Shown here in pieces: positions 33,220-42,366 of a stretch of DNA of 64,000 nt; position 1 is the stretch's first letter; each line of letters begins with the position of its first letter. The stretch is from assembly GCA_030581615.1 (NCBI GenBank), contig JAKTTT010000002.1, forward strand, positions 558,001 through 622,000. Direction: 5' to 3'. This DNA is from Alloascoidea africana. Lineage: Eukaryota; Ascomycota; Alloascoideomycetes; Alloascoideales; Alloascoideaceae. Under the pieces are notes generated by a model. That model saw only the letters and a list, made by a program, of their open reading frames with translations. It was not told the DNA's origin and ran no database searches. Both the position numbers and the translations under genes were made by a program.

Positions 33220-34618
33220 ATGGTGGATGCTGTTGGCATTACAAACCTGCCTAATCAGAGGTGAGTGTGCTTTTTATTCCTGTCTTGTGTATATCCAGCG
33301 CTTTCGGCTGGATTCGCTCACCTGTGGAATGTGGTGACACGTCTTTACTTTCATCAACAGGGGTGCATTCTGGAGCTCGATGGATATTTTTCCGCCCACT
33401 CTCTCGAGGAAACAAAAAAAAAACACGAAAACTAACAACTGATAAAGGCATAAAATCGTTTCCAAGAAAGGAGGCACTTTCACTCTTATGGTCGCTGGCG
33501 AGTCAGGCCTAGGTATGGACTTTTTGGTGTTTACTCCTTCCTCGGGATGCAAAATTACATGACTTGCCTACTAACATACGAGGCATTTAATAGGCAAGAC
33601 TACGTTCATTAACACACTGTTTGAGACGAGTCTGAAGGCTTACACCGATAATTCGACCCGTCACAAGAAACCCATCAGGAAAACTGTGGAGATTGGTATC
33701 ACGAGAGCAGAGCTTGAGGAAAAAGGTTTCAAGTTGAAGTTGAACGTCATTGACACGCCAGGATTTGGTGATAATGTGAATAATCGTAACTCATGGCAGC
33801 CCATTATCGATTTCATCGACGACCAGCATGAGATCTATATGAGACAGGAGCAACAGCCTGATCGTTCTGAAATCAAGGATTTGAGAGTACACGCCTGTGC
33901 TTATTTTATCAGACCTACAGGACATTCTTTGAAACCACTGGACGTTGAGATATTGAAAAAACTGTCCTCAAGAGTGAATTTGATCCCCGTCATTGCAAAA
34001 GCTGATACCTTGTCTCCACAGGAGATTGTTGATTTTAAAGCCCGCATCAGAGCTGTTATTGAGGCACAGGGCATCAGAATTTACACTCCTCCTATCGACA
34101 CGGATGATGACGCCTCTGCAGAGCAGGCCCGCGCGCTTATCGAAGCTATGCCATTCACCGTGATCGGTTCCGAAGACGACGTTGAAAATGCCCAGGGCAA
34201 GATTGTCAAGGGTCGTCGATATCTGTGGGGTGTTTCTGAGGTTGAGAATGAGCAACACTGCGACTTCCGCAAGTTGAGAGCCCTTTTGATAAGGACCCAT
34301 ATGCTCGATTTGATTCTTTCTACAGAAGAGTTGCACTACGAATCATATCGTACACAGAGAATGGAGGCCCGTAAGGCTGGAAATGACAATACTCCTCGTC
34401 GTCTCAACAATCCTAAATTCAAGGAGGAAGAAGATTCGCTTAAGAAGTTCTTCACTGAACAGGTCAAGTCTGAGGAACAGAGGTTTAGACAATGGGAACA
34501 GAATATCGTCAGTGAGAGAAACAGACTTACGCACGATTTGGAAGAGACCAGTGCCAGTATTCGGGCTCTGGAGGAGGAGATCAAGTTATTGCAAGTCAGT
34601 GCCGGAAAGAAGCGTTAA
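33220..34618 (+). CDS. CDC12: Septin Cdc12 (three exons)
   Basis: The exons are 33220-33260 (41 nt), 33448-33512 (65 nt) and 33594-34618, giving 376 residues. Intron 1 (187 nt) has a GTGAGT donor and an ACTAAC branch site; intron 2 (81 nt) has a GTATGG donor and a TACTAAC box at 33569-33575. Splicing rebuilds the start GITNLPNQR-HKIV and the P-loop GESGLGKT at residues 31-38. Further GTPase motifs are DTPGFGD and AKAD. The septin unique element follows (YLWGVSEVENEQHCDF). A C-terminal coiled coil occupies about residues 305-370. The residues around IDDQHEIYMRQEQQP, and the conserved tail EEQRFRQWEQNIVSERNRL, match Cdc12 rather than Cdc3, Cdc10 or Cdc11. It is an essential component of the bud-neck septin ring and assembles with those three. 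The tiny first exons explain why the N-terminus is not in one open frame. Confidence 0.95.
33261..33447 (+). other. CDC12 intron 1
   Basis: GTGAGT donor, ACTAAC branch box and GATAAAG acceptor. It contains a perfect 7-bp hairpin, ATCCAGC (33293-33299) with GCTGGAT (33307-33313). Confidence 0.85.
33513..33593 (+). other. CDC12 intron 2
   Basis: GTATGG donor, TACTAAC branch box and TTTAATAG acceptor. It splits the glycine codon inside the P-loop GLGKT. Confidence 0.9.
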
Positions 34619-35079
34619 CAATAATTCCACTTGTTTGCTAATCTTGTGTTGTTTCTTGTTGAGACTATGTGTTTGTTTGACATGTTTGGATTTTCTCTGT
34701 TACGCTATTGTTTGTCGATGTATAGCTCAATGAGATACTGACGTGGTTTCTATAATAATATACTTTTGCGTTTGATCCATTGTATCTAAGCTTCCAAGAG
34801 TTGTTCCGTACCAATACCGTCACACACTACAGCGTTCTACAAAACTTAAAATTTAAAGTTTCCGGGAGATGGTTCAAATTTATCGACCGATAATTGGAGA
34901 GATTGCTAGTGCTTGATTATTTGTTCTGGTACGAATAGATTTAGAGACTAAATGTACGTTGAGGATCTTTTTGTGTTTTTTTTTTCATAAAATAAGCCAA
35001 CCAATGCAATATGGTTTAAATTATCAACAACGACAAAAAAAAATAAAAGAACAAAAAGTACAATAAATAAAACACTGAT
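34619..35079. other. Converging 3' regions of CDC12 and TRR1
   Basis: A-rich and T-rich tracts near 34975-35050 are consistent with polyadenylation signals on both strands. No gene was seen. Confidence 0.6.
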
Positions 35080-36045
35080 CTACTCTAGTTCCTGTTCTCC
35101 AAGCCATTTCTCCGCATCCAAAGCAGCCATACATCCTGTTCCCGCTGATGTGATGGCCTGTCTATATCGCTTATCTTGTACATCTCCAGCCGCAAAAACA
35201 CCCTCAACCGAGGTGTGAGTTGAGCCAGGAACAGTCTTGATATATCCATCCTCGTCCGTATCAACCTGCTTCTGGACAATAGCAGTGGCAGGAGTGTGGC
35301 CAATGGCGTAAAAGAGACCGTTCACAGCCAGGTCTCTTTCCTCGTTTGTCTTAACGTTTTTTATTCTCAATGCGTTGAGCAATTTTCCGTCACCTTTAGC
35401 CTCTAGCGAGACGGTCTCGTACAGAATCTCAACCTTGGGATGTGCACTGAGTCTCTTGGCCATGATGGTGGAGGCCCTTAGATAGTCCTTGCGGACAATA
35501 ACGTAGACTTTTGATCCGTACTTGGTCAAAAACATGGCCTCTTCAGCAGCAGAGTCTCCACCACCGATTACAGCGAGAGGTTTGTTTCGGAAAATGGGAA
35601 CTGCACCGTCACACACAGCACACGCAGAGATCCCTTGCTGCCAGTAGGTTTCCTCTCCAGGTAGACCCAGTCTCTTTGCAGAGGCGCCGGTAGCCACAAT
35701 TATTGCGTCCGTGGTGTTTGGTTCCTCATCCTCGTTCCATTCGGTCCAGAACTTGAAAGGTCGCGAAGACAAATCCACCTTGGCCACTGTCTCTGTGATG
35801 ATCTCTGTTCCGAAACGAGTTGACTGCTCACGCATCCGATCCATAAGACTGCTGCCACTGATTGCCTCTGGGAACCCAGGGAAGTTTTCAATCTCCGTGG
35901 TCGTTGTCAACTGTCCGCCAGCAGCAATACCATTGGCAAGAAGCCCTTCGTACAGAGTCGGCTTCACCTCGGCTCTTGACAAGTAGATAGCAGCTGTGTG
36001 GGCCGCGGGGCCGGAGCCAATGATGGTAACCTTATGATGAACCAT
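35080..36045 (-). CDS. TRR1: Thioredoxin reductase
   Basis: The protein has 321 residues, against 319 in S. cerevisiae Trr1. It is a low-molecular-weight flavoenzyme that moves electrons from NADPH to thioredoxin. FAD-binding GSGPAA lies at residues 10-15, the redox-active pair CAVC at 142-145, NADPH-binding GGGDSA at 161-166, and the C-terminal FAD motif AAGDVQD near 290. I start at the ATG at 36045 because [10 protein letters not shown] aligns directly with the cytosolic enzyme. The frame stays open upstream to another ATG at 36210, which would add 55 residues with few acidic positions; a mitochondrial isoform from that start is possible. The divergent gap toward TFA1 holds two TTAGTCAG boxes, the Yap1-type element expected for oxidative-stress control. 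Confidence 0.97.
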   Translation of the reverse strand: MVHHKVTIIGSGPAAHTAAIYLSRAEVKPTLYEGLLANGIAAGGQLTTTTEIENFPGFPEAISGSSLMDRMREQSTRFGTEIITETVAKVDLSSRPFKFWTEWNEDEEPNTTDAIIVATGASAKRLGLPGEETYWQQGISACAVCDGAVPIFRNKPLAVIGGGDSAAEEAMFLTKYGSKVYVIVRKDYLRASTIMAKRLSAHPKVEILYETVSLEAKGDGKLLNALRIKNVKTNEERDLAVNGLFYAIGHTPATAIVQKQVDTDEDGYIKTVPGSTHTSVEGVFAAGDVQDKRYRQAITSAGTGCMAALDAEKWLGEQELE

Positions 36046-36150
36046 TGTTCTATGTCCTTTTTGTAGTGTCTGTGAATCTATTTGGATGTGGAATTTGAAA
36101 GAAAACAGGAAGGTCGCCGGAATAAATACTGGCTCGAATAATCTCGATTC

Positions 36151-36156
36151 CACGTG
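36151..36156. promoter_or_regulatory. CACGTG E-box between TRR1 and TFA1
   Basis: A core for Cbf1/Tye7-type bHLH factors. It lies 106 bp upstream of the TRR1 ATG, next to the first TTAGTCAG box. Confidence 0.4.
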
Positions 36157-36158
36157 AG

Positions 36159-36207
36159 CCTTAGTCAGTTGGGTGCGGCTGGCCGGAGTAACTTCCTTAG
36201 TCAGTGC
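36159..36207. promoter_or_regulatory. Two Yap1-like elements (CCTTAGTCAGT direct repeat)
   Basis: The 11-mer CCTTAGTCAGT occurs at 36159-36169 and 36195-36205. TTAGTCA is a known Yap1 response element variant in S. cerevisiae stress promoters. Both copies sit in the TRR1-TFA1 divergent promoter, about 115-160 bp upstream of the TRR1 start. Confidence 0.6.
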
Positions 36208-36321
36208 CACCGCCTTTGCTTACGTGACCACCATTCATCTGGGAGCCAGGCCAAATACACTTACTCAGTATCATCCAGCACAAAGCTGAGAAGAAAACCC
36301 TGGTTCTAGCCCACGTTCTCG

Positions 36322-37623
36322 ATGATCGACGAGGTGGTCAAACGTCTGCTGCGATGGGTGGTCCGCGGTTTTTACAAGAAACAGTACGTGTTGATCATGG
36401 ATGCGATCATTACACACTCTGTGCTCGCTGAAGACGATATCGCAAGTCTGCTCTCTATCCAACGCAAAGAGCTGAGACATTACCTTGCAAAACTCTCGGA
36501 GGACAGGCTTTTGGCCCAGTATGCTCGGAAAGAGGAAGGTCCACAGCAGAGACCCGTCACGAAGGTGTATTTTTTCATTCACTACATTGAGGCAATCGAC
36601 TCGATAAAATGGAAGACGCATACGATTGTGAAAAAATTGAAAGATGAGCTCAACAGTGAAACAAACCCTCAAGGCTTTGCCTGCCCCCGTTGCAAAGCTC
36701 GATTTTCACAACTGGATGCAATTACAAACCCATCTCCAGACATGACCCAGTTCCTCTGTCTTGTTTGTAACACTCCACTGATGGAAGATGACACATCGAT
36801 GAAGGCAAAACACAAACAACAGGAACTGGATAGACTCATGAGCACTTTACAACCAGTAATCGACATGCTGAGAAAAATTGACGACATTGCAATAGAGGAC
36901 AACACTTTTGACTCGATGGTCGCTACAGCGTTACCTATAAACGCCCAATCAAAGGCTTCTTACGCACCGGCCAATTCAAGACTCAAAACTTCCAGAAGTG
37001 GAGACTCAAACGCTGCACAGGCAAAACTCAACGTCAGTATCACCTCGAACGAGGAGTCCCAGGCTATGGAGGTGTTGCAACGACAGGAGAAGGAGCGACT
37101 CGCGAAACAAAACGCTCTGCCCACATGGCATTTGGAGAGTACAGTGGGCAAGTCTTTAATATCTGGGTCCACAGAGGGCAACACAAGCAGTTCTATATCG
37201 AGCAATGGCAGAAACGCCCTCGATATAAATTCCATTAATACAGATGATAAGAAGGGTTCTACCGGTACCGAGGGTTCAACAGTCCTGTCTACAGAGTCAG
37301 ATAACAAGGACGCTGAGGCAGATGATGCCCTTGCACAGTACTACTCTGAGCTGGCGGCACGGAAGAAAGCAGAGGAAGAAGCAGAAGCAGAAGAGGAGGA
37401 AGACGATGAGGACGACGACGATGATGATGATGATGATGAGCTGGATGACGATGCATTTGAAGATTTGGGAATAGAGTCCCAACCTACAACTACGACTAGA
37501 ACATCTACACAGGACACACAACAAGCACAGCCATCACAATCCGAACCAAACCCACCAGCGGCAGCAGTCTCGAGTAACGAAGATGACGATGACGAGGAAG
37601 ACTTTGAGTTTGAAGACGTCTAG
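36322..37623 (+). CDS. TFA1: TFIIE large subunit (TFIIE-alpha)
   Basis: The protein has 433 residues (S. cerevisiae Tfa1 is 482). The N-terminal winged helix occupies about residues 5-90 with the signature IQRKELRHYLAKL. It is followed by a zinc ribbon with C121, C124, C146 and C149 (CPRC and CLVC). The C-terminal half is Ser/Thr-rich and ends in two highly acidic runs of Asp/Glu, typical of Tfa1, which contact TFIIH. It works with Tfa2 in the nucleus to recruit and stimulate TFIIH at RNA polymerase II promoters. It is divergent from TRR1 with a 276-bp gap, so the two promoters share DNA; a common regulation would be an inference only. Confidence 0.95.
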   Translation: MIDEVVKRLLRWVVRGFYKKQYVLIMDAIITHSVLAEDDIASLLSIQRKELRHYLAKLSEDRLLAQYARKEEGPQQRPVTKVYFFIHYIEAIDSIKWKTHTIVKKLKDELNSETNPQGFACPRCKARFSQLDAITNPSPDMTQFLCLVCNTPLMEDDTSMKAKHKQQELDRLMSTLQPVIDMLRKIDDIAIEDNTFDSMVATALPINAQSKASYAPANSRLKTSRSGDSNAAQAKLNVSITSNEESQAMEVLQRQEKERLAKQNALPTWHLESTVGKSLISGSTEGNTSSSISSNGRNALDINSINTDDKKGSTGTEGSTVLSTESDNKDAEADDALAQYYSELAARKKAEEEAEAEEEEDDEDDDDDDDDDELDDDAFEDLGIESQPTTTTRTSTQDTQQAQPSQSEPNPPAAAVSSNEDDDDEEDFEFEDV

Positions 37624-37672
37624 ATATTGCTTCAACCTTTTCCTACTAAATATTGGAAATTTCATGCTCAAA

Positions 37673-37680
37673 GTCACGTG
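37673..37680. promoter_or_regulatory. GTCACGTG site upstream of CTP1
   Basis: An exact RTCACGTG motif, the Cbf1/CDEI consensus, 177 bp upstream of the CTP1 start and 50 bp after the TFA1 stop. Confidence 0.45.
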
Positions 37681-37856
37681 TACCATGTTTATTGATAAAG
37701 AGAGGCGCCTATCCGAGATTCGCAGACTCTCTCCACGTAGTTAAAAGCAAGGCCAAATCTCCCCCTTTTCCCGCGATTCTTGTTTGAGCCTTTCCTTTTT
37801 GTATACTGTCGTTTTTTTGTTGTTTCCATTTCCAGTGACTGAAAACTTTGTGCATT

Positions 37857-39109
37857 ATGAGCAGTAAGACTAGTAGCAAACAAGAACAGGGCTCAAACAA
37901 GGTATGTACCACGCTTTTTGGCGTGTGAGTCATGGCATGATGAATCCGGGGAGGGTATACATTTTCCAGGATCCCTTTTTGCAGCGACTTTTCTTTAGTT
38001 TGGAAGTGATACATGACAAAAACTAACACAATTGTTTTAGCCAAATCCTTTTAAATCGTTTGTTGCTGGAGGAGTGGCAGGCGCTGTAGAAGGTGTTGTT
38101 ACTGTGAGTACTAACTAAATGACGTGCCTCAAAATTTCAATCTCCACTTTTCACCACTTGATCTTGCTCCATTGAGATGAAACAGGACAATGAAAACATG
38201 TTTATTAACCCATCTATCCTAGTATCCTTTTGAATTTGCCAAAACTAGGCTTCAATTGATTGACAAGTCTTCAAAAGTAAGTTATCATTATCCTGGACTA
38301 GAGATGATGGTCTTCACACGCCCACAGCACGGCTAACCACGAAAAAAAAAAAATCTTATCATATCTAGACCTCGAGAAATCCACTGGTTCTCATTTCAAA
38401 TATAGCAAAGCAACAGGGAATTTCGGCACTCTACGTCGGATGCCCTGCGTTTGTTGTTGGAAACACGGTCAAGGCGAGTGTTCGATTTTTGGGTTTCGAT
38501 GCTATCAAGCAGCTTTTGGCAGACAAGGACGGCAAGCTCTCGGGTCCTCGAGGAGTTCTTGCTGGTTTGGGAGCCGGGGTTCTGGAATCGATTGTGGCGG
38601 TGACACCGTTCGAAGCGATCAAGACCGGGCTCATTGACGATAAGCAAACTGCAAACCCCAAGTACGCAAATCGGGGGATGGTATCGGGATCTGTTGCTCT
38701 TGTCCGGGACAGAGGATTTAAAGGAATCTACAATGGAGTTGTTCCTGTTACATTGCGTCAGGGCGCTAATCAGATGGTCCGATTGGGCAGTTACAACTCT
38801 TTGAAAGGATTTTTCCAAGGTCCAGATTCAAATGCTCCATTATCAAGCATGACGACGTTTGCCATTGGCGCTCTAGCAGGTATCATCACCGTTTACACCA
38901 CCATGCCTGTGGATACCGTCAAAACGCGGATGCAGGCTTTGGAGTCCAGTTCACAGTATAAAAACACGCTAGACTGTTTTGTCAAGATTTGGAAGAATGA
39001 GGGCGTCATTACATACTGGAAAGGAGCAACACCCAGACTTGGACGACTGTTTTTCAGTGGTGGGATTGTTTTCACAATTTATGAAAAGATGCTCATTATA
39101 ATGGGATAG
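37857..39109 (+). CDS. CTP1: Mitochondrial citrate transporter Ctp1 (four exons)
   Basis: The exons are 37857-37901, 38041-38103, 38223-38276 and 38369-39109, giving 300 residues (S. cerevisiae Ctp1 is 299). The introns are 139, 119 and 92 nt, with GTATGT, GTGAGT and GTAAGT donors, and all three lie in phase 0. It belongs to the mitochondrial carrier family, with three repeats each carrying the P-x-[DE] signature: YPFEFAKTRLQ, TPFEAIKTGLID and MPVDTVKTRMQ. The substrate-region sequences LIDKSSKTSRNP and YVGCPAFVVGN match Ctp1. It exchanges citrate across the inner membrane, supplying cytosolic citrate for acetyl-CoA. The first membrane helix is encoded by the 63-nt second exon, which makes the splicing model necessary. 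CTG encodes the leucine in GAGVLES, consistent with the standard code. Confidence 0.96.
37902..38040 (+). other. CTP1 intron 1
   Basis: GTATGT donor, ACTAAC branch box and ATTGTTTTAG acceptor; phase 0 after residue 15. Confidence 0.9.
38104..38222 (+). other. CTP1 intron 2
   Basis: GTGAGT donor and ATCCTAG acceptor. The nearest branch-like box to the acceptor is TATTAAC. The upstream exon ends in GVVT and the downstream one starts YPFEFAKT. Confidence 0.9.
38277..38368 (+). other. CTP1 intron 3
   Basis: GTAAGT donor, GCTAAC branch box and ATATCTAG acceptor. It joins DKSSK to TSRNP in frame. Confidence 0.9.
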
Positions 39110-39193
39110 ATAAACGACCACGATTACTACTGGAGTGTTTTTGTTAAAAAGGCAAATGCAGAAGATAAATGGATAAAATTATATACGCATAAA

Positions 39194-40366
39194 TTACACT
39201 CGTTCATCAGCCTGTTCCCGCTGTTGATTCTGAGTTCCATTTTCCTCTTCAACAACAAAATGAGTAGTGGGCATTACAGAAACAGGAGATTGTAGAATAA
39301 TCCGCTCCATCCGGCGAACACGAAGATAGTCCAAAACCGCCAAGAGAACAATCAGGCCTCCTGAAATCATAAGCCCGTAGGCTACAAACTTGTCAGTTGA
39401 ACTATCAAAATCGCCGCTGTCATCGGGCGTTCCTTGGTTATAATTTGTGGTTGAATGGTAGTTATCTACTCCGCCCTCTTGGTAGGAGTCAGAAGACGAT
39501 GAAACTTCGTAGTTGCTAGGATTCTCTGGAACCACTTTTGAGCTGGAATCGCCACCATCGCCATCGCCAAAGCGATCGGGCATCATGTAGTAACCGAACT
39601 GGAAGAATGTGATTCCCAACCCGGCCCGCGAACCGTTCTTTGCAGCGTGGGAGGTGTGTAGCAGATAGGTCAGGAGAAAGCCCACAAACTGAAACGCAAC
39701 GGAAACCATAAGATTCCATGCAAAGTTCACAAGCGTTCCAACTGGGAGACCATCGATAAAGACCTCGTCGTTAAAGTCGGAGGCCAGAATGGTCGTCTCC
39801 CAGTAAGGAGGCGTGGCGTCGGCGGCTGCCTCTTCGTAGGAAGGAGGATTCTCCTCGTTTACTGTAACAGGATCATTGTTGTTTGCTGGTTTCGCCATGA
39901 GGTTGTTGAACACGCCGTCGTTGTCGGTGCCCATGCCATAGACTCTAGCAGAGGCTGGTCGGTTTTGTCGTTTCCAGAACATGAGGCGCGATAAAAGCCC
40001 GAGGGGCTTGCTTTGTTGTGCCTGTGTCCAAGCAAAAGGTGTAGGAGAAGGCTCAGTATTCGTGGAGGCCAGGCCAGGCTCTTGTAGCGGGTCAAAGGCA
40101 AACACCGATCTATCTGTCTCGGCGTTTACCTCATAACTGTGCGATATTCTGTCGTCAAAGACTGTGTTTGATCCTCCTTGAGTCTCAAAGAACTCATCAT
40201 CGTCGCTGTCGTCCGGAGATTCAAATGACGCCATCAAAGGGTCCGACGCTACCACCTCACGCCCTTCCCCTTCCCCATGTGCCACGCTGCCACTGTAGTC
40301 AGAATGGAACGAGGGAGGCGGACTGGACGGGGTGGGAATCGGCTGGTAGGGCTGCTGCTGCGACAT
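39194..40366 (-). CDS. BSD2: Bsd2/Ndfip family Nedd4-ligase adaptor
   Basis: The protein has 390 residues, longer than S. cerevisiae Bsd2 (321) because of a disordered acidic N-terminus. The PPSY motif at residues 174-177 binds WW domains of Rsp5. The signature PPYWETTILASDFNDEVF and then DGLPVG leads into membrane segment 1 (about 212-236). Segment 2 follows with SHAAKNGSRAGLGITFFQFGYY, and segment 3 lies near 327-346. A PPPS stretch and an acidic cluster lie upstream. Bsd2 acts at Golgi and endosome membranes, sending proteins with polar membrane domains and metal transporters such as Smf1 to the vacuole for degradation. The family assignment is firm from the DGLPVG and TSHAAK boxes. It is in tandem with SNF5 on the minus strand, 119 bp apart. 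Confidence 0.93.
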   Translation of the reverse strand: MSQQQPYQPIPTPSSPPPSFHSDYSGSVAHGEGEGREVVASDPLMASFESPDDSDDDEFFETQGGSNTVFDDRISHSYEVNAETDRSVFAFDPLQEPGLASTNTEPSPTPFAWTQAQQSKPLGLLSRLMFWKRQNRPASARVYGMGTDNDGVFNNLMAKPANNNDPVTVNEENPPSYEEAAADATPPYWETTILASDFNDEVFIDGLPVGTLVNFAWNLMVSVAFQFVGFLLTYLLHTSHAAKNGSRAGLGITFFQFGYYMMPDRFGDGDGGDSSSKVVPENPSNYEVSSSSDSYQEGGVDNYHSTTNYNQGTPDDSGDFDSSTDKFVAYGLMISGGLIVLLAVLDYLRVRRMERIILQSPVSVMPTTHFVVEEENGTQNQQREQADERV

Positions 40367-40485
40367 GGGGTCTCGTCTTTGTGGAGGAGTACTATTACAC
40401 TTCTGTCAGGACTCTAAACAAGTTCTAGCGATGGGGAGCGGGCACACCCAGCCAGCGGGCGGGTGCACGGGTGTATCTGGCACGG

Positions 40486-42201
40486 TCACATGAGCGCGAC
40501 CTGGGCGAGACGATACGGAGGAAGCCGCAGAGTCACCATCAGCCGCGACGGAGCCTTCTTGACAAAGATCTTGTCAAAGTCGCCGCGTCGCTGCTGGGCG
40601 CGAGCCTCGGCCTCCTGCTCGGACTCCTCCTCCTCCTCCTCGGGCGAGTCGCTGCTGTCTTCCAGCTCCGCCTGGTCACTATCGCGTCGCGCAAAGGCAT
40701 TGGGCTCCGACCGAGTGACGGAACCCGGCAAAAGACTGGAGTATAACGGCGTTCGAAACGTCCTGGGCATGTCCGTTAGGTCTGGTAGCACGGGACCTCC
40801 TCGTCTACCTGCTCTGTTTCCTGCTCTTCTCTTGCGTCGCATGTCCCGCTCTTTTTCCTTATCCAGCCGGTCCAGCTCGAGATCAGCCACCTCTATCAGG
40901 TACGGGCTGTATTCTTTCAGCGAGCTTTTTATTCGAAACACATCGTCTCCGTTCCCCGCCATGCTGGGTCGTATATGGCCTCTTATATCTTCATCTTCCA
41001 CAGGCCGCCCATCAAAACGGTACCCCACGAGAAACAGGCTTTTCGTATAAATTTGGCACTGTTCTCGTATCGAGTGGGCAATAGCAGTTGCAAATTCTCC
41101 TGGTAGACTGAGTTCATCACACATTACCTGTGCAAACTCTTCTGGATTGTTATCTGGGTTGTTTAGATCCCATTCAAACTGGTCGATTAGCGTTTTGGAC
41201 CCACTTGTAATGTCCAACTTGATCAAAATCCGCATGTCGCTATCTTTATCCATTACTTTCTCCCCCGAGGCATAATAAGTGTTATCATCCTCTGCTGCAG
41301 TGTTGTAGACATGTGGATGAAACTCTGCAATCTGCTCTTTTATCCCATTCAGAATAGGAATCGCAAACGACCGATCGTTTAAATCAAAGTCTTCTAAAAT
41401 GTGCGCGACTAGGTGTTCTAGAGAAATGAGCTTCTCGTTTAGATTCCATGTAAAAGTATCCCGCAACTGGAACCGGTCCTTTTCATATTCAAACTCCAGT
41501 CGGATAGGCACCAGAGACTCTGACTGTTGAGTCTGGTATTCAAGCTGTTTCTTTGTGAAAAAATAGCGAGGTACTTTGGACACACTTTTCCCGCGATGCG
41601 GAAGCATGACTTGAATCGTGTTTCCCGACCATCCATTACCGTATCCTCTGTAACCATCACCCCATATGTTGCCCTCCGGTCCACTGAGACGTTTTGCTTT
41701 GAGTTCTGTGTAGTATTTGAGAGTATGTTGTAACTTTGCGATTGTATGTTGAAACACCTCGGTGTTTTGTTTTTGTAATGATTGTAGGTTTAATAAATCT
41801 CGTGTCGTGAATTGTTCGTACAAAAGTAAATCTGTGGGAAGTCTACGCGCCTGGCTTTTTGTAAGTAACGTGTTGGACCAATAATGAGGGGGCACACGGA
41901 ATATCGGCACGGAACTGGAAGATCCTGCTCCTGCTCCTGCTCCTGGTGCTTGGCCTGAGCCAGGACCGCCCACTGGTCCATCAACGACGGGCGGAGTTGG
42001 AGAGTATGGCCCAGAGCCGTTCGAGTGTTGAAACCTCTGTGATTGAGCTTGAGCTTGAGCTTGAGCTTGAGCTTGAGCCTGAGCCTGAGCCTGGGCCTGA
42101 GCCTGGGCCTGGGCCTGCACTTGTAGTGGCATTGGAACTTGCTGGGGAATCTGTTCGTGTTGCATGTCTGAAAGCCCAAGTCTTTTGCTATGGTTCAACA
42201 T
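40486..42201 (-). CDS. SNF5: SWI/SNF chromatin-remodelling subunit Snf5
   Basis: The protein has 571 residues. The N-terminus is low in complexity with a long Gln-Ala run (about residues 29-54). The conserved region starts near 105 with PHYWSN and ALYEQF-like (LLYEQF) sequences typical of Snf5. Two SNF5/INI1 repeats follow: IRLEFEYEKDRF..LRDTFTWNLNEKL (about 228-270) and ILIKLDITSGSKTLIDQFEWDLN (about 320-345). The arginine-rich EKERDMRRKRR segment and an acidic tail come next. The other fungal family member, Sfh1 of RSC, is usually shorter and lacks the LLYEQF region, so I prefer Snf5. It acts in the nucleus as a core subunit of the remodeller with Snf2 and Swi3. The 5' region faces the sirtuin gene across a 165-bp divergent promoter. 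Confidence 0.78.
   Translation of the reverse strand: MLNHSKRLGLSDMQHEQIPQQVPMPLQVQAQAQAQAQAQAQAQAQAQAQAQAQSQRFQHSNGSGPYSPTPPVVDGPVGGPGSGQAPGAGAGAGSSSSVPIFRVPPHYWSNTLLTKSQARRLPTDLLLYEQFTTRDLLNLQSLQKQNTEVFQHTIAKLQHTLKYYTELKAKRLSGPEGNIWGDGYRGYGNGWSGNTIQVMLPHRGKSVSKVPRYFFTKKQLEYQTQQSESLVPIRLEFEYEKDRFQLRDTFTWNLNEKLISLEHLVAHILEDFDLNDRSFAIPILNGIKEQIAEFHPHVYNTAAEDDNTYYASGEKVMDKDSDMRILIKLDITSGSKTLIDQFEWDLNNPDNNPEEFAQVMCDELSLPGEFATAIAHSIREQCQIYTKSLFLVGYRFDGRPVEDEDIRGHIRPSMAGNGDDVFRIKSSLKEYSPYLIEVADLELDRLDKEKERDMRRKRRAGNRAGRRGGPVLPDLTDMPRTFRTPLYSSLLPGSVTRSEPNAFARRDSDQAELEDSSDSPEEEEEESEQEAEARAQQRRGDFDKIFVKKAPSRLMVTLRLPPYRLAQVALM
42045..42116. repeat. 12-unit hexanucleotide repeat encoding Gln-Ala in SNF5
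   Basis: Twelve consecutive hexamers on the plus strand: five GAGCTT, three GAGCCT, then GGGCCT and GAGCCT mixed. The minus-strand reading gives alternating Gln and Ala. The block order of variants suggests past unit duplications. Confidence 0.95.
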
Positions 42202-42242
42202 CGATGGGACTTGTGTGAGTGTTTTGCAAAGATGGATGGATG

Positions 42243-42275
42243 TTACCCGGATTAGTAACTAGTGGTTGCGGGTAA
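42243..42275. promoter_or_regulatory. Inverted pair of Reb1-like sites between SNF5 and the sirtuin gene
   Basis: TTACCCGG at 42243-42250 and CGGGTAA at 42269-42275, in opposite orientation in the 165-bp divergent promoter. Both contain the Reb1 core known from S. cerevisiae. Confidence 0.5.
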
Positions 42276-42366
42276 CCCTTTATCTTTGAGCACCAATGTG
42301 CCCTGTCATTTTTCATTCAACTTGGACCTTAAACTTGGAGAGAAATAGACTAAAACCACTTGAAGA

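Noticed and set aside
40463-41050. 195-codon plus-strand frame
   Set aside because: Antisense to the SNF5 C-terminus, no domain, arginine/serine composition typical of a shadow frame.
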